From assembly GCF_007002745.1 (NCBI RefSeq), contig NZ_SGNY01000009.1, positions 62,001 through 126,000 of the forward strand: a stretch of DNA of 64,000 bases. Reading direction: 5' to 3'. The translations under genes and the position numbers were made by a program. The notes beneath the pieces were generated by a model. That model was given only the letters and a program-made list of their open reading frames with translations, was not told the origin of the DNA and searched no databases. This DNA is from Martinezella rhizogenes (GTDB lineage: Bacteria; Pseudomonadota; Alphaproteobacteria; Rhizobiales; Rhizobiaceae). Within the stretch, counting starts at the first letter, position 1; each line of letters opens with the position of its first letter. This document shows positions 43,874 through 53,490 of the stretch, piece by piece.

Positions 43874-45558
43874 CACAGGTTCCCCTTCTTGCGTTCGGAA
43901 ACAGCAAAATCGGCCGCACGCGCCGTCAGCGCCATGTAGGTCAGGGACGGGTTGACGCAGGAGGCCGAAGTCATGCACGCGCCATCGGTGACAAAGACGT
44001 TGGGCGCATCCCAGACCTGATTGTTGCCATTGAGGACGGAGGTTTTCGGGTCGCGCCCCATGCGGGCCGTTCCCATTTCATGAATGCCCATGCCGGGGGC
44101 GTAACTGCCCCTGGAGGGTTTGACGTTCTTGATGCCAACCGCCTCGAACATCTCGACAGCGTCATTGACCATGTCTTCACGCATGTCGAGTTCGTTCTGC
44201 TTCATCTCGACATTCATTGACAGGACCGGCAGGCCCCACTTGTCCTTCTTGTCTTGATCCAGTTTCACGCGGTTCTCATGATAGGGCAGCATTTCGCCGA
44301 AGGCGGTCATGCCGATGGTCCAGCCGCCCGGCTCGGTCAGGGCTTCCTTGTAGTCGGCGCCGATGTTCAGTTCCGCGATTTCCCGCTCCCAGCGCGAACG
44401 GCTGGCCGAGCCCTGATACCCGAAACCACGCAGATATTTGCGCTTGTCGTCGCCGGTATTGCGGAAACGCGGAATGTAGAAGCCCGCCGGGCGGCGGCCC
44501 TTGAAGTAGAAGTCCTCGAAACCTTCCACCTGGCCGTTGGCGCCCATGCGGAAATGGTGGTCCATCACGTTATGGCCGAGTTCGCCCGAGCTGCTTCCAA
44601 GCCCGCCTTCCCAGACATCGGTGGCCGAGTTCATCAGCACCCAGGTCGAGTTCAGCGTCGAGGCGTTGAGGAAAATGATGTCGGCGGTATATTCATAGGT
44701 CAGGTTCGTCTCGGCATCGATGATCTCGACGCCACGCGCCTTCTTCTTGTCCTTGTCGTAGAGAATTTCCTTGACGATGGAGAAAGGCCTGAGCGTCAGA
44801 TTGCCGGTGGCGACCGCCGCAGGCAGGGTCGAGGCCTGCGTGCTGAAATAGCCACCGAAGGGACAGCCCAGCCGACACTTGTTGCGGAACTGACAGCGCG
44901 TGCGTTCCTGATCGGGAAGCTCCTGGGTGATGTTGGCGCAACGCGAATTGATGAGGTGGCGCGTGCCATTGAACGCCTTCTTCAACCGGCTTGCGACATC
45001 CTGCTCGACGAAATTGAGCGGAATCGGCGGCAGGAATTCGCCATCGGGAAGAATATCCAGCCCCTCACGGCTGCCGGAGATGCCGGCAAAACGCTCGACA
45101 TAATCATACCAGGGAGAAACATCCTCATAGCGAATGGGCCAGTCAACGGCGATACCGTCTTTCGCATTGGCCTCGAAGTCGGTCTGTGACCAGCGATAGG
45201 TCTGGCGTCCCCAGAGCAGCGAGCGACCACCGACATGATAACCGCGGAACCAGTCGAAGCGCTTTTCTTCGACATAGGGCGTTTCCTGCTCATCGGCCCA
45301 CATGCCAAGCGTTGCTTCCTCCAGCAGGTAGTCACGGCTGAGAACGGGGTATTTCGCCTTCATCTCCTGCGTGGCGCGGTTGCGGTGGGGGTAATCCCAG
45401 GCCTCCTTGTCCGCATTCTGATAGTCGGTGATGTGCTCGATGTTCCGGCCGCGCTCCAGCATCAGAACCTTCAGGCCCTTTTGCGTGAGTTCCTTCGCGG
45501 CCCAGCCTCCACTGATGCCCGAGCCGACAACAATCGCATCATAATGATTGTTTGCCAT
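43873..45558 (-). CDS. GMC-type FAD oxidoreductase (sugar/glycoside dehydrogenase candidate)
   Basis: The 561-residue flavoprotein begins NHYDAIVVGSGISGGW, an FAD-binding Rossmann motif, and ends with the GMC C-terminal block: HEMGTARMG and CVNPSLTYMALTARAADF. With the subunit-3-like protein and cytochrome c it forms a three-part dehydrogenase like gluconate 2-dehydrogenase or glucoside 3-dehydrogenase, oxidising sugar hydroxyls in the periplasm. Isomerase and MocA genes nearby favour a glycoside 3-oxidation role. The substrate is inferred. Confidence 0.85.
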   Translation of the reverse strand: MANNHYDAIVVGSGISGGWAAKELTQKGLKVLMLERGRNIEHITDYQNADKEAWDYPHRNRATQEMKAKYPVLSRDYLLEEATLGMWADEQETPYVEEKRFDWFRGYHVGGRSLLWGRQTYRWSQTDFEANAKDGIAVDWPIRYEDVSPWYDYVERFAGISGSREGLDILPDGEFLPPIPLNFVEQDVASRLKKAFNGTRHLINSRCANITQELPDQERTRCQFRNKCRLGCPFGGYFSTQASTLPAAVATGNLTLRPFSIVKEILYDKDKKKARGVEIIDAETNLTYEYTADIIFLNASTLNSTWVLMNSATDVWEGGLGSSSGELGHNVMDHHFRMGANGQVEGFEDFYFKGRRPAGFYIPRFRNTGDDKRKYLRGFGYQGSASRSRWEREIAELNIGADYKEALTEPGGWTIGMTAFGEMLPYHENRVKLDQDKKDKWGLPVLSMNVEMKQNELDMREDMVNDAVEMFEAVGIKNVKPSRGSYAPGMGIHEMGTARMGRDPKTSVLNGNNQVWDAPNVFVTDGACMTSASCVNPSLTYMALTARAADFAVSERKKGNL

Positions 45559-45753
45559 GATAACTCCTCCGATGTGACGTGGAAAAAACGACAGGACGAA
45601 GTGCTTCCCGTCGCGGTGCGGCGGAAACTGGCCATGCGTCTGTCGAACCTCATGCGCCCCGGCGAAACCGGCCGCCAGGGAGCGGTTCTGGTTTTACTGG
45701 CAGTGATTACTGAAGGGTCGGAAGACGTTCATTGAGGAACGCATTGCCCTTGG

Positions 45754-46560
45754 TCACGACAGCTTCGGCATCGAGCGGAAGGTCGTGCTCAAGGATGAAC
45801 CACTTGACGCCGGCCGCTTGGCCGCCGGCAGAATTGCCTTCCAGTCGAGAACGCCGGTGCCGAGTGTGGCAAAGCCGCGCTCGTTTTCCGCCGTGCCCGC
45901 AGGCGCGTTATCCTTGGCATGGATGGCAAATACCCGGCCCTTCAAGGTGCCGAGGAACGCGGCCGGATCATTGCCGCTGCGCGCCACCCAGGCGACATCG
46001 AGCTCGCTCTGCAGTTTCGGGCCAGCCGCATCGAGCAGCAGCTCAAGCGCCGTCTTGTCATCGAACTTGACCATTTCAAAGTCATGATTGTGGTAGGCCA
46101 TGGAGAGGCCCGCCGCAGACAGCTTGTCCGCATAACCACCGAGTTCCTTGCCGAAGGCGGTCCAGCCTGCGGCGTCCTTCGGGCGGTCTTCCGGCTTCAG
46201 GAAAGGCACGGTGACAACAGGATTGCCGACGGCTTTCTGCTCGGTGATGACCTCATCGAGGTTGCCGCGCAGCTTGTCGATCGGCACATGCGAGGAAATG
46301 ACCTTGATCTTGTGCTTTTCCAGGAGCGCGTTCAGCTCGCTGGCACTGACCTTCTGCATATCCACCGTTTCAACTGCCGAAACACCGGCGCGATTGAGGA
46401 TGGCAAGCTGCTCCTCAAGTGTTCCCGCATTGCGCAAGGTGTACATCTGCGCGGCAATCGGCAGCGTCTTGCTGTCTTCGGCCAGAATCGGGTTCGTGAT
46501 GCCGGCCGCCAATGCGACGACGGCTGCCATGCTTGCGAATTTTGACTTGAACGTTTTCAA
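45754..46560 (-). CDS. Periplasmic sugar phosphate isomerase/epimerase-like protein with a 3' frameshift
   Basis: The 268-residue open frame has a signal peptide (MKTFKSKFASMAAVVALAAG, cleaved near ILAED) and a TIM-barrel AP endonuclease-2-type fold: SHVPIDKL, AYHNHDFEM, SELDVAWV and AIHAKDNAP. After LPAAK the frame changes to unrelated RPASSGSSL. One missing base near 45817 would restore AAGVKWFILEHDLP and a natural end at the TAA at 45707-45709, giving about 284 residues. Either a real frameshift or a sequence error is present. The likely role is epimerisation or elimination on a keto sugar in the periplasm. Confidence 0.8.
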   Translation of the reverse strand: MKTFKSKFASMAAVVALAAGITNPILAEDSKTLPIAAQMYTLRNAGTLEEQLAILNRAGVSAVETVDMQKVSASELNALLEKHKIKVISSHVPIDKLRGNLDEVITEQKAVGNPVVTVPFLKPEDRPKDAAGWTAFGKELGGYADKLSAAGLSMAYHNHDFEMVKFDDKTALELLLDAAGPKLQSELDVAWVARSGNDPAAFLGTLKGRVFAIHAKDNAPAGTAENERGFATLGTGVLDWKAILPAAKRPASSGSSLSTTFRSMPKLS

Positions 46561-46689
46561 ACGCGTAACTCCCTTTCCGTTTGATCAATGTGACGACACG
46601 TGTGCCCGCGCCTTTCCCGGCCTTCCGGCCAGGTTATGCCGGGCACCACCTCCTGTGCCCTGCGTCGTCCGTCCTCGATATGCGATGAT

Positions 46690-47862
46690 CTAGATGTCGA
46701 TCCCTACCCAGGACGAGGTCCGACTGGACCGGACGGCCGCATCGATGAATGCGAGACCCGCAAGGCCGTCCTCTATGCCGGGGTAAATCACATCCCCGGC
46801 GGCTGTCTTTCCCTCCCTTTTTGCGATGATTGCATCTGCGGCTTCACGGTAAATCGTCGCAAAACCCTCGAGATATCCCTCCGGGTGCCCGGACGGCACG
46901 CGGCTGACACGATTGGCGGCAGCACCTGCGCCTGCGCCGTTGCGGGTGATAAGCCGCTTAGGTTCGCCATAAGGCGTGAACCACAGCTCGTCCGGCACCC
47001 GGTGGTGCCATTCAAGCCCGCCTTTATCGCCATAAACCCGGAGCGACAGCGCGTTTTCATTGCCGACCGCGATCTGACTCGCCCAGAGCATCCCCTTGGC
47101 GCCGCTTGCATATCGCAGCAGGATATTGGCGCTGTCATCCAGCTGCCGGCCCGGAACGAACGACGTCAGATCGGCATAAAGGCTTGTTGGGATTTCGCCC
47201 GTGACGAAGGCAGCGGCGTTAAAGGCATGGGTGCCGATATCGCCGATTGCACCGCCGGCGCCGGAGCGGCTGGGGTCGGTGCGCCATTCCGCACCCTTCG
47301 CCCCCGTCTTTTCGACGGCTTCGGTCAACCAGTCCTGCGCATATTCGGCCTGAACGTGGCGCAGCTTGCCGATGGATCCATCAGCGATCATCTCGCGCAT
47401 CTGCCGCAGCATCGCGTAGCCGGTGTAATTATGCGTCAGGATGAACAGCCTGTCGGATGCCCTGACGATCTCGGCCAGCGCCTTCGCCTCTTCCAGCGTC
47501 GCGGTCACCGGCTTGTCGCAGATGACGTGGATGCCGGCGTCGAGAAATGCCTTGGACGGAGCAAAATGCAGATGGTTGGGGGTGACGATGGCGACCGCCT
47601 CGATGCCATCTTCCCGACCAGCCTCGGATGCCGCCATTTCCTCGAACGAGGCATAGGAGCGCTCTGGCGCAATGCCCAGCAGGGTTGCCGAAGCGCTAGC
47701 ACGCGCGGGATCGGAGGAAAGCGCGCCGGCCACCAGCTCGTAACGGTCATCCAGCCGGGCCGCGATGCGGTGCACGGCACCGATAAAGGCACCCTGACCA
47801 CCACCGACCATGCCGAGACGGATACGGCGGCGGCTATCGAATTTCTTTGTAGCGGAGGACAT
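46690..47862 (-). CDS. Gfo/Idh/MocA-family oxidoreductase
   Basis: The 390-residue NAD(P)-dependent enzyme has the Rossmann motif GMVGGGQGAFIG, CDKPVTATLEEAK with the active-site lysine, and GDIGTHAFNAA. The family oxidises or reduces sugars, inositols and their keto derivatives. The ATG at 47862 has AAAGGG upstream; the longer frame at 47877 overlaps the upstream isomerase gene. It forms part of the sugar operon, where it may act on a 3-keto sugar. Confidence 0.88.
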   Translation of the reverse strand: MSSATKKFDSRRRIRLGMVGGGQGAFIGAVHRIAARLDDRYELVAGALSSDPARASASATLLGIAPERSYASFEEMAASEAGREDGIEAVAIVTPNHLHFAPSKAFLDAGIHVICDKPVTATLEEAKALAEIVRASDRLFILTHNYTGYAMLRQMREMIADGSIGKLRHVQAEYAQDWLTEAVEKTGAKGAEWRTDPSRSGAGGAIGDIGTHAFNAAAFVTGEIPTSLYADLTSFVPGRQLDDSANILLRYASGAKGMLWASQIAVGNENALSLRVYGDKGGLEWHHRVPDELWFTPYGEPKRLITRNGAGAGAAANRVSRVPSGHPEGYLEGFATIYREAADAIIAKREGKTAAGDVIYPGIEDGLAGLAFIDAAVRSSRTSSWVGIDI

Positions 47863-47873
47863 GGCTATCCCTT

Positions 47874-48923
47874 TCAAAGTCCAAGAAGGCGACGATTGGC
47901 GGCATCATCGATGCCGCTTTTGGCGAAATCGTCGAAGGCCCGCTCCGTCACGCGGATGATGTGGTTTTCAATGAAGCTTGCGCCTTCACGCGCGCCATCT
48001 TCCGGGTGCTTCAACGCGCATTCCCACTCCAGCACCGCCCAGCCGTCGAAGTCATATTGGGTCAGCTTGGAGAACACCGCGCCGAAATCGACATGCCCGT
48101 CGCCGAGCGAACGGAAACGACCCGGCCGGTCTAACCAGCTCTGATAACCGCCATAAACGCCGGAACGGCCAGTCGGATTGAACTCGGCATCCTTGACGTG
48201 AAAGGCACGGATACGCTCGTGGTAAATGTCGATGAAACCGAGATAATCCATCGCCTGCAGCACGAAATGCGAGGGATCATAGAGCAGGTTGGCGCGCGGG
48301 TGATTACCGGTGGCGTCAAGGAAACGCTCGAAGGTGACGCCATCATGCAGGTCCTCACCCGGATGCAGCTCATAGCAGAGATCGATGCCATCCTCTTCGA
48401 AGGCATCGAGAATGGGTGTCCAGCGCTTGCCCAGTTCGGCAAAGGCCATTTCGACAAGCCCGGCCGGACGCTGCGGCCACGGATAGACGAACGGCCAGGC
48501 AAGCGCGCCGGAGAAAGTCGCATGGCTCTTGAGGCCAAGGTGCTGCGAGGCTTTCGCCGCACACTTCAGCTGATTGACGGCCCATTCCTGCCGCGCCTGC
48601 GGTTTGCCGCGCAATTCAACTGGGGCGAAACCATCGAACATTTCATCATAAACGGGATGAACGGCGACAAGCTGGCCCTGAATATGGGTCGAAAGCTCGG
48701 TGATCTCGACACCAATTTCGGCCAGACGGCCCTTGATATCGTCGCAATAGGACTTGGAGGCGGCGGCCTTTTCCAGATCGAAGAGTTTGGGATCGGTCGG
48801 CACCTGAATGCCCTTGTAACCGAGCGAAGCCGCCCATTGGCCGAGATTGTCGAGCGTGTCGAAAGGGGCCTCGTCTCCGGCAAATTGCGCGAGGAAAATT
48901 GCCGGGCCTTTGATCGTCTTCAT
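47874..48923 (-). CDS. Cytosolic sugar phosphate isomerase/epimerase family protein
   Basis: The 349-residue TIM-barrel protein lacks a signal peptide. Metal-binding residues are visible in CYELHPGEDLHDG, YDPSHFVLQ, FHVKDAEF and LEWECALK. Relatives include epimerases, isomerases and keto-glycoside beta-eliminases. It is followed 11 bases later by the MocA-type oxidoreductase and preceded by the LacI regulator. The exact reaction is not visible. Confidence 0.85.
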   Translation of the reverse strand: MKTIKGPAIFLAQFAGDEAPFDTLDNLGQWAASLGYKGIQVPTDPKLFDLEKAAASKSYCDDIKGRLAEIGVEITELSTHIQGQLVAVHPVYDEMFDGFAPVELRGKPQARQEWAVNQLKCAAKASQHLGLKSHATFSGALAWPFVYPWPQRPAGLVEMAFAELGKRWTPILDAFEEDGIDLCYELHPGEDLHDGVTFERFLDATGNHPRANLLYDPSHFVLQAMDYLGFIDIYHERIRAFHVKDAEFNPTGRSGVYGGYQSWLDRPGRFRSLGDGHVDFGAVFSKLTQYDFDGWAVLEWECALKHPEDGAREGASFIENHIIRVTERAFDDFAKSGIDDAANRRLLGL

Positions 48924-48956
48924 GTCCTTACACTCCTTGCATTCACAGTCTGGCCG

Positions 48957-49979
48957 CTACCGATGCGGCGGGCGGCAGGGCGCGACCGAGCCGCGCACCA
49001 CCAGTTCCGTATCCAGCACGATGGTTTCAGCCGTGCGTTTTCCGTTCAATCTGTCCACCATCAGCGCCATGGCCCTGCGGCCCATTTCCTGGCGGGGCTG
49101 GCGCACCGTCGTCAGCGGCGGCTCAAACGCATTGGCGAAGATGATGTCGTCGAAGCCGATGACGGAGACGTCGGCCGGAACCGAAACCCCACGCGCCCGC
49201 AACTCGCTGATCGCGCCGATCGCCATCTGGTCGCTCGATGCGAAGATCGCGGTGAAGGCGATGCCCCCTTCGAGAAGGCCTGTAATCGCCTGACGACCGG
49301 CCTCGATGCTGTAATCGCCCGTCACCACCAGTTCGTCGGTGTAGGTTATGCCAGCCTCGGCAAGTGCTGTGCGGTACCCGTCGAAACGTTCCTGCGCCAG
49401 ACTTTCCGGAACGGGACCGGCCAGATGCACGATCTCTTTATGCCCCGCCTCGATGAGGTGCCGCATGGCATTCATGGAGGCGGCACGGTTGTCCACCTTG
49501 ACGGTCGGCAGCGCGAGGCCGGGCACCGTCTCCGACGCGATGACGATCGGCGGCAGCGCGTCGCCCTGATCGAGAAGCTCGGAGGGAAACTGGCCGGTCA
49601 TCAGGATAAGCCCGTCGGCATGTTTCTGACGCACCATGTCGATATGGGTCGCCACGCGGTTCTCGTCGTTGCGGGCATCGCCCATCAGCACCTTGAAGCC
49701 CGCTTCGCCCGCCGCTTCTTCCACGCCCTTGTAGATTTCGAGATAAAACGGGTTGCCGATATCGCGAACGAGAAGGATGACAGTGTTGTTGGATTGGCGG
49801 CGGAAGCTGGCCGCCTGCGCATTGGGAACGAAGTTCGCCTGCCGCACGGCGTCGAAAACCTTCTTGCGGGTCTCCGGGCGAACCTTGTCGGGTTGCTGCA
49901 GCGCCCGCGATACGGTCGCGATGGAAACGCCCGCGAGAGCTGCAACTTCCCTGATATTCGAACCTTGGTCTTTGCTCAT
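48957..49979 (-). CDS. LacI-family transcriptional regulator
   Basis: The 340-residue protein has a LacI helix-turn-helix (NIREVAALAGVSIATVSRALQQP) and a sugar-binding periplasmic-like domain ending VVRGSVAPC. It lies inside the transporter/catabolism operon and is the natural candidate for the two operator-like sites at 54547-54584. The inducer is probably the imported sugar or a keto derivative. Confidence 0.92.
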   Translation of the reverse strand: MSKDQGSNIREVAALAGVSIATVSRALQQPDKVRPETRKKVFDAVRQANFVPNAQAASFRRQSNNTVILLVRDIGNPFYLEIYKGVEEAAGEAGFKVLMGDARNDENRVATHIDMVRQKHADGLILMTGQFPSELLDQGDALPPIVIASETVPGLALPTVKVDNRAASMNAMRHLIEAGHKEIVHLAGPVPESLAQERFDGYRTALAEAGITYTDELVVTGDYSIEAGRQAITGLLEGGIAFTAIFASSDQMAIGAISELRARGVSVPADVSVIGFDDIIFANAFEPPLTTVRQPRQEMGRRAMALMVDRLNGKRTAETIVLDTELVVRGSVAPCRPPHR

Positions 49980-49982
49980 CTG

Positions 49983-50951
49983 TCACACACGCAACTGCTT
50001 TTGGCGGCCATAAAGCAGCATCAGCGCTAGCAACGTGACACCGAATATGATCTGCCGTGCCCATACATCGAGGTTGAGCGTTATCAGTACGCTTTGCAGA
50101 ATGGTGAGCGCAACTGCCCCGGCCATGGTTCCGACATATCCGCCCGCACCGCCGGCAAGCGAGGTGCCGCCGATGACGACCGCAATGATCGACGGAAGCA
50201 CATACTGGTCGCCGACGGAGATGAAGGACGTGCCGGTGTAACCGATGACGCACACCCCAGTCAGCCCGGCAAACAGGCCGGAGAGGCCATAAAGCAGCGT
50301 GCGGATCAAAGAGACGGGCAATCCGGTAAGCGTCGCCGCCCGTTCGTTGGAACCGATGGCGTAGATGGCGAAACCGAAGGCGGTGCGGCGCAGCACGAAG
50401 AGCATGATCGCGGCGATGCCCAGCCAGACGAAGAGTACGCCGGGAATACCGAAAATGAGCGGACGGTTGATGAAGCCCGCCAGCAGCGGCGCTGCCGCAC
50501 CTGATGGAACGCCCTGCGAATAAACGACCAGCCCGCCCTGAATGACCGCCGTCATGCCAAGCGTCATGACCAGCGGCGGAATGCGCACGAAGGTGATGCC
50601 GAGGCCGTTGATGAGGCCGATCAGGAAAGGAATGCCGCCGGCAACGAGAATGGCAAGCGGAATGCCTGCATTCTGGCCGTTCATCATATTGCCGGCAAGG
50701 ACGGCGCCAAGCGAGATCATCGCGCCGACGGAAAGGTCGATGCCTTCACGGCCGCCGAGGATGACGAGGTTCTGGCCCGCCGCGACGATGCCGAGAATTG
50801 CGGCAATCGTCAGCAGCCGCACGATCTGCGAGCCTTGCGCGAAGCCGGGCGACAGCAATTCGCCGACCAGCAGCAGGAAGACCGATGCGCCAATGGCGAT
50901 GGTCAGGGGATCGGTAAGGAGGGATTTGATTTGCAAGCCGGGATTGGTCAT
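49983..50951 (-). CDS. ABC sugar transporter permease (RbsC-type) 2
   Basis: The 322-residue membrane protein has about ten hydrophobic segments and the RbsC-style loop GGREGIDLSVGAMISLG. It starts 1 base after the stop of the other permease gene. The pair probably forms a heterodimeric channel with the ATPase downstream of the binding protein. Confidence 0.9.
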   Translation of the reverse strand: MTNPGLQIKSLLTDPLTIAIGASVFLLLVGELLSPGFAQGSQIVRLLTIAAILGIVAAGQNLVILGGREGIDLSVGAMISLGAVLAGNMMNGQNAGIPLAILVAGGIPFLIGLINGLGITFVRIPPLVMTLGMTAVIQGGLVVYSQGVPSGAAAPLLAGFINRPLIFGIPGVLFVWLGIAAIMLFVLRRTAFGFAIYAIGSNERAATLTGLPVSLIRTLLYGLSGLFAGLTGVCVIGYTGTSFISVGDQYVLPSIIAVVIGGTSLAGGAGGYVGTMAGAVALTILQSVLITLNLDVWARQIIFGVTLLALMLLYGRQKQLRV

Positions 50952-50952
50952 A

Positions 50953-51897
50953 TCAACGCCTCGTCACCAGAACACCGCCGGCCAGCGCCGTCAGCACGAT
51001 CAAACCCTGCACCAGTGTCTGGTACTCGAAGGGCAGGCCCGCAAAGAAAATCACATTGCCGATCATGCCCAGCACCAGCGCGCCGGCAATCGACCCCGTC
51101 GAGCTGCCGAAGCCGCCGGACAATGCGGTGCCGCCCAGAACCACCGCCGAGATGGAAGACAGCGCCAGGCTTGCGCCGAGCAGAGGATCGCCTGAAGCCG
51201 TTTCACCCGTCAGGCAGAGCGCTGCCAGCGCCGAAAACAGACCGGAGATCATATATGCGCCGATGCGGATGCCGGAAAGGCGCAGACCCGTCTGGAAGGC
51301 GCCGGTGCGATTGCCACCCACGGCAAGCAGATGCGTGTGGAAAGGAATGCGCGACACGATCAGCGTGAAGGCGATGCCCGCCAGCAGTACCCACAGCACG
51401 AAGGGCAGGCCGATGAAGCTGCCGGAATAGGTCTGCCAATAGGCTTCCGGCACCGGAAGACCTGCCTGCGGCAAGACCCAGATCGCCAGACCGGCAAAGA
51501 TGATGCCGGTTGCGAAGGTCGTGACGATAGGCTGGAAGCGCAGGCCGGAAATGAAGAAACCATTGACCAGTCCACACAGCAGCCCGACAGCCGCACCCGC
51601 CGCCATGCCGGCGAAGACAGCACCCGTCGTGCCGCCGAGTGCGGCGATGACGCTGACGGTGACGACATTGGCGAGCGCCACGATGCTGCCGACCGACAGA
51701 TCGATATCTCCGGCCAGAATGACGTAGGTCTGGCCGATGGCGACCAGGATCAGCGGCAAAAACGTCGTCAGGTTCGATTGCAGCACGGAGGGCTGAACGA
51801 AGGATGGCTGCAAAAACGTGTTCACGGCAACGAGAACGGCCAGAACGACGAGGGTGATGATCCAGGGTTGCCTGCGCAGAACGCCTTGGGAATTCAT
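50953..51897 (-). CDS. ABC sugar transporter permease (RbsC-type) 1
   Basis: The 314-residue membrane protein has about ten hydrophobic segments and the loop LAGDIDLSVGSIVALANV. Its ATG overlaps the ATPase stop (ATGA). It is a homolog of the adjacent permease and likely its partner. Confidence 0.9.
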   Translation of the reverse strand: MNSQGVLRRQPWIITLVVLAVLVAVNTFLQPSFVQPSVLQSNLTTFLPLILVAIGQTYVILAGDIDLSVGSIVALANVVTVSVIAALGGTTGAVFAGMAAGAAVGLLCGLVNGFFISGLRFQPIVTTFATGIIFAGLAIWVLPQAGLPVPEAYWQTYSGSFIGLPFVLWVLLAGIAFTLIVSRIPFHTHLLAVGGNRTGAFQTGLRLSGIRIGAYMISGLFSALAALCLTGETASGDPLLGASLALSSISAVVLGGTALSGGFGSSTGSIAGALVLGMIGNVIFFAGLPFEYQTLVQGLIVLTALAGGVLVTRR

Positions 51898-53387
51898 GCG
51901 GCGTCTCCATAGGCGGCGCGGGTCATGTTGACGGATGTCATGTCGGCTCCGGTCAGTTCCGCAGAGATGCGTCCGCCGTTGAAGACGAGAATGCGGTCGG
52001 CATATTCGAGGATTTCCGCATCTTCCGAGGAATAGAGAAGAATGGTCGCGCCGGCATCGGCCTGTTGCCGCATCAGCGCGAAGAGATCGGCCTTGGCGCC
52101 GAGATCGATACCCTTGGTCGGGTCGTCGAGCAGCAGCAGTTTCGGGGCGGTGGCGAGCCAGCGGGAGATGAAGATTTTCTGCTGGTTGCCGCCTGAAAGC
52201 GTGCCGATGGCCATGTCCATGCCGGCAAACTTTGTCTTCATATCATCAGCGACCTTTTGCACCCGCGGCTTCAAAGTTGCGGGCCGAACCAGCCGCATCT
52301 TTTCGCGCACCATGAGCGCGGCAACGAGATTTTCGAAGATCGAGCGGCCCTGAAGCGAGGCGTCACGACCTCTATCGCCCGAGACATAGGCAAAACCGTT
52401 GTGAACCGCCTGCGAAGGCTTGCCGATGGTGATTTCACGGCCCTCGAAGCGGACTTGGCCTGTTGCAAAGGGACTGGCGCCGAAGAGGCCTTTCAGCAGG
52501 GCCGATTGGCCCTGCCCCTGCAAACCAGCCAGACCGACGATTTCGCCCGGATAGGCTTCCAGGGTAACGCCACGAACGCCATCACCCGCAACATCCGTCA
52601 CCTTCAGGCTGGGTGCGGCGGCAGCGTGTCCCTGCTGGCGGGCGGGTGCTGCGCGAACATCGCCGACCATGTCATGCACGACGGCTTCACGGGTGGTGGC
52701 TGCGGTGTCGAGTTCGGAAATCGTCGCGCCGTTGCGCATCACGGTAATGCGGTCGCAGACGGCGAAAACCTCGTCGAGACGGTGGGAAATCATGATGGTC
52801 GAGATACCGTCGGCCTTCTTGGCCCGGAGTATCTCGAAAAAGCGCTGAGACTGGCGGCCATCGAGCGCCGCCGTCGCCTCGTCCATGATCATCAGGCTGG
52901 CATTCTGGGCGAAGACCTTGAGGATTTCGACCAGCTGACGCTGATCCGGCGGCAGATTGCCGACAATCGCATCTGGACCCAGCCCCTCGCCCGCCACGCC
53001 GTCAAACAGCGCGATTAGTCTCGCCGCTTCGGCTTTCAGGGCTTTGCCGTCAACAAAGATGCCGCGTTTCGGCTCGCGGCCGAGAAAGATGTTATCGGCG
53101 ACGGAAAGCTGCGGAATGAGGCTCAGCTCCTGATAAAACAGGGCGATGCCGGCATTTTCAGCGTCACGCGGGCTTTTGAAGCGCACTTCCGCACCGTTGA
53201 ACCGGATCGTGCCGCTGGTTGGCGCAACCGCGCCCGCAACGATCTTGCAAAGCGTGCTCTTGCCGCAGCCATTGGCGCCCAGCAGCGCGTGAATTTCACC
53301 GCGACCGACGGTCAGCCTGCCGGCGGAAAGCGCGCGCACGGCGCCAAAATTCTTCGTTATGCCGGCCGCTTCCAAAGCGTTCGCCAT
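51894..53387 (-). CDS. ABC sugar transporter ATPase (RbsA-type, two nucleotide-binding domains)
   Basis: The 497-residue protein has two ATPase domains: an N-terminal one with GANGCGKSTL, LPPDQRQLVEIL and MDEATAALD, and a C-terminal degenerate one with LQGQGQSALLKG, LSGGNQQK and LLDDPTKGIDLG. This is the monosaccharide importer type (RbsA, MglA). The ATG at 53387 is preferred over the GTG at 53414. The second Walker A lacks a normal lysine-serine pair, common in this subfamily. Confidence 0.92.
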   Translation of the reverse strand: MANALEAAGITKNFGAVRALSAGRLTVGRGEIHALLGANGCGKSTLCKIVAGAVAPTSGTIRFNGAEVRFKSPRDAENAGIALFYQELSLIPQLSVADNIFLGREPKRGIFVDGKALKAEAARLIALFDGVAGEGLGPDAIVGNLPPDQRQLVEILKVFAQNASLMIMDEATAALDGRQSQRFFEILRAKKADGISTIMISHRLDEVFAVCDRITVMRNGATISELDTAATTREAVVHDMVGDVRAAPARQQGHAAAAPSLKVTDVAGDGVRGVTLEAYPGEIVGLAGLQGQGQSALLKGLFGASPFATGQVRFEGREITIGKPSQAVHNGFAYVSGDRGRDASLQGRSIFENLVAALMVREKMRLVRPATLKPRVQKVADDMKTKFAGMDMAIGTLSGGNQQKIFISRWLATAPKLLLLDDPTKGIDLGAKADLFALMRQQADAGATILLYSSEDAEILEYADRILVFNGGRISAELTGADMTSVNMTRAAYGDAA

Positions 53388-53490
53388 CGCAAGTCCCCGA
53401 ATAATGCTTGTCACAGGCGGATGGCCAAGGCCCTCTCCGCACTCGAAATTGTGGTTCGGGCCGGCGTTCGCCGCCAGCCCGAGAGCGGTC

